64,000 nt of DNA from Gammaproteobacteria bacterium (GCA_026710545.1 JAPOQU010000015.1:28696-92695); one strand, 5' to 3'. Positions 38,503 through 48,614 are shown, counted from the first letter of the stretch. The notes: generated from the sequence alone by a model not told the origin. Program-made: numbers and translations.

Positions 38503-38539
38503 CTAGACTGTTGCCAACACACTCGTTGGAGAAAATATT

Positions 38540-39787
38540 ATGCCTTTGAGGAAAGCAGGAGCAAACTGGGTTGATGGGGATCGTTTCTTCAACAGGGAGG
38601 TCGAACTTGAGATGCTTGCTGAGCGCGCACGGGACGGGATTCATACATTACTAACTGCTCCGCGACGCATGGGTAAGACCAGCTTGGTAAGAGAGTCTTT
38701 ACGCCGTTTATCAAAGGATGGTGAATTCGAAACGATATTTATTGATCTGGAAGATGCCTCTGACCCTGCAGATGCTATCGCTGAAATCGGTGCCCAATCG
38801 AGTTCGGTTAAAGGGATATGGGATCGACTTCGCTCCAATTTCTCAAACGTACTCAAAGAAATAGGGGACAGAGTCGATACCATAGCAGTTCCCCAATTGC
38901 AGGTGCAACTGCGTGCTGGAATTGCAGCTGGAAACCAATGGCGAAAGGGTGACGAGATATTTTCAGCCTTAGCCGAGTGTGAGAGGCCAGTCATAATAGG
39001 GATAGATGAACTTCCGATTCTCGTGAACCGGCTGCTTAAAAAGAATGGTGACGCAATAACGCAAGAAGGTAAGCAAGCGACAGACGATTTTTTAAGTTGG
39101 TTACGCAAGAACGCTCAGAAACACCGTGGCCGTGTCATCATCATTCTCTCTGGTAGTGTGGGTCTCGAACCGATCCTCAAACAGGCCGGGTTAAGTGCGC
39201 AAGTAAACATCTATACTCCTTTTGAACTGAAACCGTGGTCCGAAGAAATTGCGGTCAGTTGCCTTGCTGAGTTGGCAGATGCTTATGGTCTCGACCTTTC
39301 TTTTGAAGTTCGTAAGCACATGTGTCATCGCTTGCGTCATCATGTACCTCACCATATACAAAAATTCTTCAGCCACATGCATGATTATTTGCTACGTAAG
39401 GATCGAATTAAAGCCTCATTAAGTGATGTAGATGAAGTGTACAAAAATGAAATGCTATCTGTACGGGGACAAGTAGACTTAGAACATTATCAGGTACGAC
39501 TACGGATGATTCTCGGAATGAAGGAATATCAAACTGCACTGGAACTGCTGACAGAAGCATCAGTTAGTAACGGAGTACTTAGCGACAGAGCAATCGATAA
39601 ATACCGGAAATACCTTGAAGGGACGGCCCATCCTGATGATAGCCCGATCGTACTCGAAGATATACTTTATTTGCTTGAACATGATGGGTATTTGGAACGG
39701 CAAAAAGACTACTACGAGTTCACATCTGAGTTAATCAAAGATTGGTGGCGTGCCAGGTTCGGCCAGCACTTTGTCTCCCTTCAATAG
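38540..39787 (+). CDS. P-loop ATPase (archaeal-ATPase/AAA-like)
   Basis: FFNREVELEMLAERARDGIHTLLTAPRRMGKTSLVRESL (Walker A), VIIGIDELPIL (Walker B). Confidence 0.85.
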   Translation: MPLRKAGANWVDGDRFFNREVELEMLAERARDGIHTLLTAPRRMGKTSLVRESLRRLSKDGEFETIFIDLEDASDPADAIAEIGAQSSSVKGIWDRLRSNFSNVLKEIGDRVDTIAVPQLQVQLRAGIAAGNQWRKGDEIFSALAECERPVIIGIDELPILVNRLLKKNGDAITQEGKQATDDFLSWLRKNAQKHRGRVIIILSGSVGLEPILKQAGLSAQVNIYTPFELKPWSEEIAVSCLAELADAYGLDLSFEVRKHMCHRLRHHVPHHIQKFFSHMHDYLLRKDRIKASLSDVDEVYKNEMLSVRGQVDLEHYQVRLRMILGMKEYQTALELLTEASVSNGVLSDRAIDKYRKYLEGTAHPDDSPIVLEDILYLLEHDGYLERQKDYYEFTSELIKDWWRARFGQHFVSLQ

Positions 39788-39820
39788 CGCGGAATATAAA
39801 CAAAGATTGAGATTCTCACC

Positions 39821-42800
39821 ATGGCAGTCATGAAATACAATCCTGGCTTTCTGACACACGATGAGTTGATAGAGTCGTTTTGTGTACGGACACAGGAATT
39901 CGAATCCATTATTGAGATGCTGCGAGAGTGTGATAGTAATTCGAACCCGCACCGTCTTGTTATCGGTCCTCGAGGTTGTGGTAAAACCAGTCTTCTACTC
40001 CGAGTTGCAGTAGAGATTGTTCGCGACAAGGAACTATCCCTTTCCTTATTTCCAATTGTTTTCTCAGAGGAGAGTTATGGTGTTGCGAATACAGACGAAT
40101 TTTGGCTGGAAGCGTTATACCGCCTCGCAGAACAGACTACTCGCTTGGAAGGTGATGATGACCTGAATCTTACCTACAAGGAACTCCGAGAAATTAGAGA
40201 CGACCGTACACTCGGAAAACGTTGTTTGAGTACTCTACTGGATTTTTCGAATCGGTATGGCAAGCGACTTGTCTTGATTGTTGAGAATCTGAATTTGATG
40301 TTTAAGGATATTATGGATGCAGAAGCTGGTTGGAAACTGCGCCATACACTGCAAACGGAACCGCGTATTATTCTTCTGGCGAGCGCGACAAGTCGCTTCG
40401 ACGAAATAGATAAATCTGATCGTGCATTCTATGACCTTTTTGTATGTCAGACTTTGCAGCCCTTAGGAACTGTGGAATGTGCCATACTGTGGGAGAGTGT
40501 ATCAGGGCAACACCGGCTACCAGATGAAATGCGTGGATTACGTATTCTTACTGGGGGCAGCCCTAGACTTCTTTCTATCATCGCCAAGTTCCGGGCTGAT
40601 TTTTCGTTTCGCGATCTTATGACAGATCTACTTAAGCTGATCGATGACCTGACAGAATACTTCAAGAGCCATATAGAGGCGCTTCCACCTCAAGAACGAC
40701 GTGTTTACGTGACACTCGCTGATCTATGGGAACCCGCAACTGCACGAGAAGTTGCAATTCAAGCACGGCTCGGTACCAGCAAATGTAGCGCACTTCTCAA
40801 TCGATTGGTCGAGCGAGGCGCTGTCGAAGTTGTAGGTGGGGGTGCACGGCGAAAGCTCTATTACCTGGCAGAGCGCTTATACAACATATATTACCTGTTA
40901 CGTCGCTCCCACACACAAAAACCTTTGATTGAAGCCCTCATTCGTTTCATGGATGCATATTACTCGCCACCTGAACTCAGGGATGTTGGTATACGTATGG
41001 TGCGTGAGGCAAGCGAACTTGAGCCGGAGACGAAAACATTACATTGGACTGCATTTGCCCGGTTGATTGACCTCCCAGTGTTAGCGGGCGATCGCAAGGA
41101 GTTGCTGTCAAAAGTTCCCAAGGATCTTGCGGAAAATTTCGGACTTGAACTCTCGCCTTCTGTAGCGGAAAGCATAAAATCAACCCATCTGGAATCAGCC
41201 ACTTCTAAACCTGACAAAATCATTACCGAACATGATGAGGAACGGGACGAACAAACACCTGATGAGGCACCATCTAAAGTCGAACCTACAGCATCCAGTC
41301 AGATACGTAAGAAAAACGCGGCCACAGTTATTCGCTCAATATTGCATCGAATGGAAGCGAATAAAGCACCATTATCTCAAGCTGAAGCCGCGCGAGAGAT
41401 AGTCGATGAAGGGATCTCATTTCTCCAAAGTCATCAGCCAGAGGAAACAGTCGTAGCCTGTGATGAAGTCGAGCGACAGTTCAGTGAGATTACCACACCA
41501 TCCGTACTTGTTCAGGTAGCGCGTGCACTAAATTACAAAGGTATCGCGTTTGCTAGACTAGGTCGATCAGATGAGGAGCTAGCCAGTTATGATGAGGTTG
41601 TGCGCCGATTTAGCTCCAGTGACGAAGCTGACTTGCGATTGCAGGTAGCAATCGCTCTCGTTAACAAGGGTGCTACTCTCAGTAAGATAAATAGGAGAAC
41701 TGAAGCAATTGCAACCTGTAACGAGGTTTTTCGGCGTTTTGTCGATGACGCTACGACTACATTATGTGTCCAGGTAGCGAGAGCACTCATCAATAAGGGT
41801 GTCATGCTCAGCAAGTTGAACCGAAACGATGAAGAACTTGCTTGTTATGACAAGATTGTGTCCCATTATGGTGATACTGATGCACAAGAAGTCATTAATC
41901 AAGTATGTAAGGCTTTGATTTATAAGGGTAACACGCTAAATAGTTTGGATCGGTTGGATGAAGAGGTAGCGGTATACGATGAAGTTATTAACCGGTATAT
42001 CGATAGTGATGTCCCAATTATTCAAACACATGTTACGTGCGCTTTCATATACAAAGGTAGGGCTCTTGCTGAATTGAAGCGATATAACGAGGAACTCGTT
42101 GTTTATGAGGATGTCGTGCGCTTTTTTGGCGATAGCGAATTGCTCTCAGTTCGTGAACAAATAGCATTCGCCATGTTTCTGAAAGGAGTGACACTCGGCG
42201 AATTAGATCGTATAAATGATGCAATTGCCGCCTGCGACCAAATGGTTGAACGGTTTGGTGACGATGACTCGATGCAGATTGTTGAGCATGTCGCCAAAAC
42301 CATTTATCTCAAGGGGGGCATGCTCGGAAGCCTAGACAAGCCAGCTGAAGGACTTGCTGCTTATGATGAAATCATACACAGGTATGGCGATAGCAAATCA
42401 CCTGAAATCTTAGAGGTGATTGCACGTACTTTCATTAGTAAAGGAATCCTGTTTGGCGAGTTGAACCAGCCTGATGAGGAACTTGCGATTTATGAAGAGA
42501 TTGCGCGTCGATTCGGCGATAGCAATATCTCAACTCTCCTTGAGGTAGCTGCTGACGCGACCATCAGAAAAATATTCGCTCTTGGTAGATTGAATAGGCT
42601 TGAGGAAGCTGTAATCGCCTGTGATGATGCAGCGAAACAATTCAACGCGAGCGATGCACCACAAGTTGTTGAACAGGTTGCAACCATCTTCTTTCTTAAA
42701 GGCGAGACATTGAATCGGCTGAAACGGTCTTCGGAGGCAGTAGTCGCCTATGACGAGGTTGTACAGCGTTTTGGAGACAGCAAATCTGACAGAGTATGTG

Positions 42801-44161
42801 CACAAGTCGCGTTGGCCCTAAGTAAGAAAGGTGACGCATTAAATCAGTTGAACCTTCAGGATAAGGAGCTTGCCGCCTATGATGATGTTTTGCGACGTTT
42901 CGGTGACAGTGAAGATCCAGCGATCCTTGTGTCGGTCGCACGAACTCTTTATAACAAGAGTGGTACGCTCGACGAACTGAACCGTTTCGAGGAAGCCCTC
43001 ACCATTTGTGAGCAGATTGACCAACAATTTAGAGATAGTGATGTATCGGAGATACTAGATGTGGTTATACATGCTCACATGAGAAAGGGATGGATATTAC
43101 TCAATTTGGACAGACTTGAGGAAGCCATCGGTGTCTTTGATGAGATTGTGCAGAGGTTTGGTAGCAGTAACATGCCTGCAATACTTGAGGTGGTTGCACA
43201 AGCTCTTTTCAATAAGAGTGGTGTACTTGGCAATCTGAATCGGTTAGAAGAAGGAATTATAATTTGTGAGCAGATCGCTCACAAATTTGAGGATAGTGAC
43301 GTGCCGGGAGTTCTTGAGGTGGTAGCACAAGCTCACAAGAGGAAGGGAGACATATTAGTCGAACTAAATAGGCCAATAGAAGCTGTCGCTGTATTTGATG
43401 AGATTGTACGACGTTTCGGTGACACTAACATAACCGCTGTTCTAGAAGTAATTTCTCAAGCTCTCCTCTACAAGGCATCCTTGCTAATCCAGAGCAAACG
43501 CTATGAAGAGGCAATTACCACCTGCGAAGATATTGAGTGGCGTTTTAGTGATGATGAAATACAGGCGTTTCAGGTAGAAATTGCGAGGGCTCTCGTTTTG
43601 AAAGGTGCCGCGCTAGTAGGGCTTGGGCAAGAACAGAAAGCGAAGATGATTTGGAAAGAAGCTGTACGACATTTTGAATCAAGCGAAGATGCTGAGCTCT
43701 CTCTTATTGTCTCTATGGCCATGCTTCAAATAGCCGAACTAGCCAAAAAACAAGGGCAATTTGATGAAACAATCACGACCATAGGCCAACTTTTTGAGCG
43801 CGATATTAACCAAGCCTCACATCAACGTTGTGAAGGCCTCTTGATTCGGGCACACGCATTTGTAGCGCTTGGTGACGCCGTACAAGCAGAACGCGATATC
43901 GAAGCAGCTCTCGCACTTCTGCCAGATTTCGATGATCTCCTCGGAGCGGCGATTAACGTATTGATAGACTTCACAATCCTGCAAGGACCGCAACACGCGA
44001 AAAAGATTATCCAAGCATCACCTTCAGTCGAACAGCTTGTACCGTTTACGATAGCAATCGATAAGGAGCTTGGGAACGAACCCCGAGTGGCCCGGGAAAT
44101 TGAGGAAGTCGCTGAAGACATACGAAGAGATTTAGAAAATCGACAAAAGCGCAATAACTAA
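39821..44161 (+). CDS. Large STAND-like protein: P-loop ATPase, winged-helix-like linker, long TPR array
   Basis: RLVIGPRGCGKTSLLLRVAVEI Walker A, LVLIVENLNLMF Walker B-like, YVTLADLWEPATAREVAIQARLGTSKCSALLNRLVERGAVE winged-helix-like segment, then about 18-19 units like LNRLEEAIxVYDEIVxRFGDSxxPxxLEVVAxALxxKGxxL. Confidence 0.88.
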   Translation: MAVMKYNPGFLTHDELIESFCVRTQEFESIIEMLRECDSNSNPHRLVIGPRGCGKTSLLLRVAVEIVRDKELSLSLFPIVFSEESYGVANTDEFWLEALYRLAEQTTRLEGDDDLNLTYKELREIRDDRTLGKRCLSTLLDFSNRYGKRLVLIVENLNLMFKDIMDAEAGWKLRHTLQTEPRIILLASATSRFDEIDKSDRAFYDLFVCQTLQPLGTVECAILWESVSGQHRLPDEMRGLRILTGGSPRLLSIIAKFRADFSFRDLMTDLLKLIDDLTEYFKSHIEALPPQERRVYVTLADLWEPATAREVAIQARLGTSKCSALLNRLVERGAVEVVGGGARRKLYYLAERLYNIYYLLRRSHTQKPLIEALIRFMDAYYSPPELRDVGIRMVREASELEPETKTLHWTAFARLIDLPVLAGDRKELLSKVPKDLAENFGLELSPSVAESIKSTHLESATSKPDKIITEHDEERDEQTPDEAPSKVEPTASSQIRKKNAATVIRSILHRMEANKAPLSQAEAAREIVDEGISFLQSHQPEETVVACDEVERQFSEITTPSVLVQVARALNYKGIAFARLGRSDEELASYDEVVRRFSSSDEADLRLQVAIALVNKGATLSKINRRTEAIATCNEVFRRFVDDATTTLCVQVARALINKGVMLSKLNRNDEELACYDKIVSHYGDTDAQEVINQVCKALIYKGNTLNSLDRLDEEVAVYDEVINRYIDSDVPIIQTHVTCAFIYKGRALAELKRYNEELVVYEDVVRFFGDSELLSVREQIAFAMFLKGVTLGELDRINDAIAACDQMVERFGDDDSMQIVEHVAKTIYLKGGMLGSLDKPAEGLAAYDEIIHRYGDSKSPEILEVIARTFISKGILFGELNQPDEELAIYEEIARRFGDSNISTLLEVAADATIRKIFALGRLNRLEEAVIACDDAAKQFNASDAPQVVEQVATIFFLKGETLNRLKRSSEAVVAYDEVVQRFGDSKSDRVCAQVALALSKKGDALNQLNLQDKELAAYDDVLRRFGDSEDPAILVSVARTLYNKSGTLDELNRFEEALTICEQIDQQFRDSDVSEILDVVIHAHMRKGWILLNLDRLEEAIGVFDEIVQRFGSSNMPAILEVVAQALFNKSGVLGNLNRLEEGIIICEQIAHKFEDSDVPGVLEVVAQAHKRKGDILVELNRPIEAVAVFDEIVRRFGDTNITAVLEVISQALLYKASLLIQSKRYEEAITTCEDIEWRFSDDEIQAFQVEIARALVLKGAALVGLGQEQKAKMIWKEAVRHFESSEDAELSLIVSMAMLQIAELAKKQGQFDETITTIGQLFERDINQASHQRCEGLLIRAHAFVALGDAVQAERDIEAALALLPDFDDLLGAAINVLIDFTILQGPQHAKKIIQASPSVEQLVPFTIAIDKELGNEPRVAREIEEVAEDIRRDLENRQKRNN

Positions 44162-44194
44162 AAAAGTGCGTTTCTCAGGGATGAGGCCGATCCA

Positions 44195-44372
44195 CATTCA
44201 TACTGCTGAGTAAGCAGCTTCCTGACACATTGCCGATAGCATCGGGGAACCCCTTGAGCCCGTCTACGCAGGCAATAAGGATGTCCTTCACCCCGCGGTT
44301 TTGCAACTCGGTGAGGATAGCCAGCCAGAATTTTGCCCCCTCATTCTCAGCCAGCCACAGACCTGGTAACTC
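44195..44372 (-). pseudogene. IS256 (mutator)-family transposase internal fragment
   Basis: Minus frame KELPGLWLAENEGAKFWLAILTELQNRGVKDILIACVDGLKGFPDAIGNV. Confidence 0.85.
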
Positions 44373-45073
44373 CTTGTGAAACGGACTAACCCATCCCAGG
44401 ATGTTCTGTAAACAGGACGCTCTCGCGGATCAATCAAACCAACTTCTTCCAGCCGCCAATTCCCGCGTCCGTAGTTACAGGGGGCGCAAGTAATTACGAT
44501 GTTATCCGGTACGGATTCTCCTCCCCAGCAATGCGGTAGGATATGGTCAAACTGGAGCCAGAGGCACTGGAGCGCCGCATGTTGGTCGAGGTTCTTTTGG
44601 CTGCGCCAGTATGCAGAATCTGGATATGCTGTCGTTATTGCTTTACGGATTTCGTAAGGAATTACCGGGATTCCACAAAAGCGGCAGTTGTAACCATCAC
44701 GAGCAATGATCTCAAGCCGTTGCTCTTTTATTGGCATTCGGTCATAGACTTTTGGTTCAGGTTTACCTATACCTTGAATTTCCCTCCAGCGATGGTAACG
44801 CCATTGTTCCGGATTTTCCCGTTTGCCACCCCATAGTGATTCAGTCCAAGCTCGAATTTTGGGCATATCCGCCTCATGGAAAAGTTGTTCGGCAGTTTTC
44901 CGATCTTGACGGAGATGTGCGTCTACTGCGAGGTCCAGAAGTTCCGCTGCATGGAATATCTCATTTATTGGTTCTCGCATACAGCGACGAGGCGCCAGAA
45001 ACTCTTCCAATAAAGCTTTTTCGCACGAACCATCAGTGTAAGCCAAACTATGCAACATCGTCTTGTACCCCAA
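44288..45073 (-). CDS. HNH endonuclease family protein, C-terminus displaced by IS256 fragment
   Basis: RDGYNCRFCGIPVIPYEIRK...ALQCLWLQFDHILPHCWGGESVPDNIVITCAPCNYGRGNW; last residues are out-of-frame IS256 sequence. Confidence 0.8.
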   Translation of the reverse strand: MGYKTMLHSLAYTDGSCEKALLEEFLAPRRCMREPINEIFHAAELLDLAVDAHLRQDRKTAEQLFHEADMPKIRAWTESLWGGKRENPEQWRYHRWREIQGIGKPEPKVYDRMPIKEQRLEIIARDGYNCRFCGIPVIPYEIRKAITTAYPDSAYWRSQKNLDQHAALQCLWLQFDHILPHCWGGESVPDNIVITCAPCNYGRGNWRLEEVGLIDPRERPVYRTSWDGLVRFTRSYQVCGWLRMRGQNSGWLSSPSCKTAG

Positions 45074-45293
45074 TATTATTTGTCTTTCACCTCGGATAGT
45101 AACCTGTCAATAAGTCCGGATCTAATACCTGGCTTGCGACGTTCGGCAAGAGTCTTATCGAAAAAGTCAAAAGTGAATTTTGAAAGCTATCCTGAACCTG
45201 ATTAGTCATACATTTCGGTTATACTAAACCATCAACCGATAACTTGGCTCTGCCCTTACAAAATGAAATTTCTTCTTTGCATGAGGTTTAGGC

Positions 45294-46220
45294 ATGAAAT
45301 CTGACGTTGCCGACACCCTGATGCGCGTCGCAGCCTTTGGGCACGTGCTAAAGCTGAGCGAAACACAAAATAATATTTCAGCAGAGGAGTTAAGGCGCGG
45401 GTTTACTTTTGAAGGTGAGCGCATCCCATTGGTCAACCCGCAAAGAGGTATTTTCAAGCCGAGGCAAATGCAATATCTTCTTTCGATCAGGACGGTGTTT
45501 CCTCGTCCTGGCAAGCCTGTCTGGTACGATGATCAACGACAGGTACACCGCCAGATATTCGAAAGCCGCGAAGCCGTCGATTATGCCTTCATGGGGAAAA
45601 ATCCAGATGCCGCCGACAATCGTTGGCTCCGTGAAGCCTTCGAAAACCGGATCCCGGTGATCTATTTCCTGGGCGTCGCACCAGGGCTTTATCAGGCGAT
45701 AATACCCACATATATTTCTGGTTGGGATGCAAACGCGCTGAAGGCACAAATCGTTTTCGGAATTCAGAATCAAGCTGACTATGTTGCACCAGAAAGTGTC
45801 AACGAACGCTGTTATGCGCTTCAGACAGTCAAACAACGCCTCCATCAAGCGTCTTTTCGTGAGGCTGTTATTACAGCTTATAACGGACGTTGTGCCCTGT
45901 CTGGGTTACCTGAGCAGAGATTGCTCGATGCGGCACACATTATTTCCGACAAGGATGAACGGTTAGGCCAACCAGTAGTGCCAAACGGATTGCCGCTTTC
46001 AAAAATCCATCATGCGGCATTTGATGCGCACCTTATCGGTATTGATCCTGATTATCGATTGCATGTATCGGGGCGGCTGCTTGACCTGCACGAGGGACCG
46101 ATGCTTGAAGCGCTGAAACAACTCGAGGGGGGAGTACTCCACCTTCCAGCCCGGACAAAGGACTACCCGGACCGTGACCGATTAGCACTGCGTTACGAAC
46201 AATTTAAGGTAGCTGCATAA
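45294..46220 (+). CDS. Putative HNH restriction endonuclease (COG3440-like)
   Basis: C-terminal YNGRCALSGLPEQRLLDAAHIISDKDERLGQPVVPNGLPLSKIHHAAFDAHLIGI. Confidence 0.82.
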   Translation: MKSDVADTLMRVAAFGHVLKLSETQNNISAEELRRGFTFEGERIPLVNPQRGIFKPRQMQYLLSIRTVFPRPGKPVWYDDQRQVHRQIFESREAVDYAFMGKNPDAADNRWLREAFENRIPVIYFLGVAPGLYQAIIPTYISGWDANALKAQIVFGIQNQADYVAPESVNERCYALQTVKQRLHQASFREAVITAYNGRCALSGLPEQRLLDAAHIISDKDERLGQPVVPNGLPLSKIHHAAFDAHLIGIDPDYRLHVSGRLLDLHEGPMLEALKQLEGGVLHLPARTKDYPDRDRLALRYEQFKVAA

Positions 46221-46386
46221 TATATATTTAATATCGGTCTTCACCTGAGCAAAATAGGCTACCATTAAGATAAATTAAATTTCATTAAATTGAACTGTAA
46301 GTAGTTAGGTAGGCCCGACCCTATCCTGTTATCCTATATCCTCTGCAACACATTAACCCACAGGACTCTCGTAGGATTGTACGAAA

Positions 46387-47046
46387 TTGAAGCCTGAAAT
46401 TGTCAATGGACTCTTCGCCCTTGGGGGTGCTGCTCTTGGAGCCTTGTTAACGGGTGCTTTCTCGTGGTTTCAAAATAAGCAAACTCGTTCTCGTTCAGAG
46501 TTAAGTATATTCACTAGTCATGCGGCCCGACTTATTGAAGTTGATTCCTCCATATCGGAAATAGTTGAGATTCGAGTACAAGGAGAAATCGTCCCAAGTG
46601 TCTATACGTTAGACACAAAATTACTTAACACTGGAACAGAACCTCTATACGATGGAAAAGTTTACATTAGTTTAGTTGACGGCACGACAGTCTTGACAGT
46701 CGATATAGCTGACGTCCCTGATGGCGCACTAGATGCGATTAAAGTCGAACGAGATGAAAATAAGACTGCTTTTCACGTATATTTCGACTATATGAATCCT
46801 GATGAAGAGTTCCTACTTCGTGCGCTCTTAACCTCACGACCGTCCAAGGTAGTACCTACTTTTCGTCAGCCCGGCGTTAGTACAAGGGTGCGGACCGACT
46901 ATGACCCAGCATTGCCAGGGGCCCTAGCTAGGGTTCTGTTTGAAGCAATTCGGAATAACTTGCTTCTTCACTTCTACTTAAAGTTCTGGTTTCAACCTTA
47001 TCGACGTTATCTTGAACAACTAGAGCGAGATAAACATTCGACTTAG
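46387..47046 (+). CDS. Hypothetical protein with N-terminal TM segment
   Basis: GLFALGGAALGALLTGAFSWFQNKQ TM; TTG or downstream start. Confidence 0.6.
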   Translation: MKPEIVNGLFALGGAALGALLTGAFSWFQNKQTRSRSELSIFTSHAARLIEVDSSISEIVEIRVQGEIVPSVYTLDTKLLNTGTEPLYDGKVYISLVDGTTVLTVDIADVPDGALDAIKVERDENKTAFHVYFDYMNPDEEFLLRALLTSRPSKVVPTFRQPGVSTRVRTDYDPALPGALARVLFEAIRNNLLLHFYLKFWFQPYRRYLEQLERDKHST

Positions 47047-47168
47047 GCGACCAGTAGTGGTGGAAACACGTTTTTGGTGACCTTGCTACAAAAAGTATGT
47101 GAGATCAGCAATAATTTGTAGAAGTTCAGATTTGCTCTGACAATTACCGGCTTGATGGTCCGGGACTG

Positions 47169-48059
47169 TCAGTTAAAGTCTTGATTAGCCGATTTGACGT
47201 TCTCGGGACTTGTTGTTTTGTTATGGTTTGTTAAACCCCATGGGTTACCCATCTCTTTGTACTCTACGTCTACGGCCGTGACTTGATACGGTGCGGCGCC
47301 GATGATTTCTGCATCCTTGATGTCAAAAAGAGCAATATTAAAACCTTCTTGCCCGAATTGACTTCTGTAGATCAATGCATCGTAGCCGTTGTTGCAAAAG
47401 AGTTCGGCAAGTATTTGTGTCGGCACATAATCTGCGAAGTCATCTGAAACAGAAGTTGGACGGGAAAATGCATTGTCAACATCGATCCACACAACTTTTT
47501 CTTTCAATTCCGGATCAGGTGCGTCCTCACCGAGAAGATTTGCGATTGTCAAATGTTCCAGCACTGACTCTCCATGCCCGACGGACAGATCAATTGCTTT
47601 TAACTCGCGAGATATCTTAAATTGGGCAACCGAAACCTCCGAGCCTATCCATGGCCTGACTTCGGAAATGGCTGTTTGTAGAGAAGTTGCCAGATATAGA
47701 ACAGGGATACCCTTAGAATTGGCGCGGCCTTCCATTGCACGACCTCTCTGCGGTGTCATTCGATCTGCTTTGTGGGCTAATATCACTAATTGATCATCGT
47801 CTTCTTTATGGTTGACCCCGTGTTGTGCGCGGTATAAAAGAGTGCCTTCAGGTAATATCCTGTCCCGGTCCCTCACAGTTGCCAGAAGAGTATCCAGGAA
47901 GGCTCTCACTTCAGGGTCCCAGATATAGCGGCGCTTGCGAAGAACACTGGTTGCAAAATTTGTGTAGCTTCGCCAACTGGAGAACTCAGGGCGTTTCGGA
48001 TCATCCATTTTCAAGGGGCTTATCTCGACTGAGCTGGGAATCACAACTTTCTCTAACAT
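47169..48059 (-). CDS. RES-domain protein (putative NAD+-targeting toxin family), no adjacent Xre partner
   Basis: GTLLYRAQHG...RANSKGIPVLYLATSLQTAISEVRPWIGSEVSVAQFKI...YVPTQILAELFCNNGYDALIYRSQFGQEGFNIALFD. Confidence 0.8.
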   Translation of the reverse strand: MLEKVVIPSSVEISPLKMDDPKRPEFSSWRSYTNFATSVLRKRRYIWDPEVRAFLDTLLATVRDRDRILPEGTLLYRAQHGVNHKEDDDQLVILAHKADRMTPQRGRAMEGRANSKGIPVLYLATSLQTAISEVRPWIGSEVSVAQFKISRELKAIDLSVGHGESVLEHLTIANLLGEDAPDPELKEKVVWIDVDNAFSRPTSVSDDFADYVPTQILAELFCNNGYDALIYRSQFGQEGFNIALFDIKDAEIIGAAPYQVTAVDVEYKEMGNPWGLTNHNKTTSPENVKSANQDFN

Positions 48060-48173
48060 ATCAATTATATCATCTGATCATGGCGCAGAGCTCATAACAT
48101 CATGACGAAGTTCCTGATGTGAAACGGCAATGTGCTACCAACTGAGCATAAACAGCTTGCGTATCTCACAGCA

Positions 48174-48284
48174 AAACTGCCACCGATTACACGTGAAAGC
48201 TGCCACCTCTGAGGGGTGACAATCCGGTGCGATAGACGGGTCCTGTGTCCTTTTTTCGATTGAAAGGAGGAGGCGCAGATGCTC
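48174..48284. mobile_element. IS-end-like sequence, right inverted copy
   Basis: Reverse complement matches 38285-38405. Confidence 0.7.
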
Positions 48285-48377
48285 GCAAAGAGGTTGTCCA
48301 TGAGAAAGATAAAAGACGTTTTACAGTTGTGCTGGGGCCAGGCGCGGGGCTTTTTCAATCTGCTATAATCCTATGAA

Positions 48378-48614
48378 ATGAGCAAGGTAATGAATGACAG
48401 ATTCCATGGTCAGAGAGATGCGTTAGTGACTGCCAACAATGTTGTGCTTGACTGGCAAGCGGGGAAAGTAAAAGGAACGCTGGCAGGACACCTCAGGGCT
48501 TATATAGTTTCTACGGGCATTATTAAAGATGCCCACATGACGCCGGAATATATAGAAGGATATAATGAAGTCCTTAATTTTTTGCTGAATTTACCGGAGT
48601 TTCCTAAGGACTAA
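48378..48614 (+). CDS. Small hypothetical protein (78 aa)
   Basis: Isolated ORF between two IS-end-like sequences. Confidence 0.4.
   Translation: MSKVMNDRFHGQRDALVTANNVVLDWQAGKVKGTLAGHLRAYIVSTGIIKDAHMTPEYIEGYNEVLNFLLNLPEFPKD

Noticed and set aside
41400-43700. Regular repeats considered as a CRISPR or satellite array
   Set aside because: The periodicity is in the protein (about 41-aa TPR-like units) with poorly conserved DNA; no constant repeats with unique spacers.
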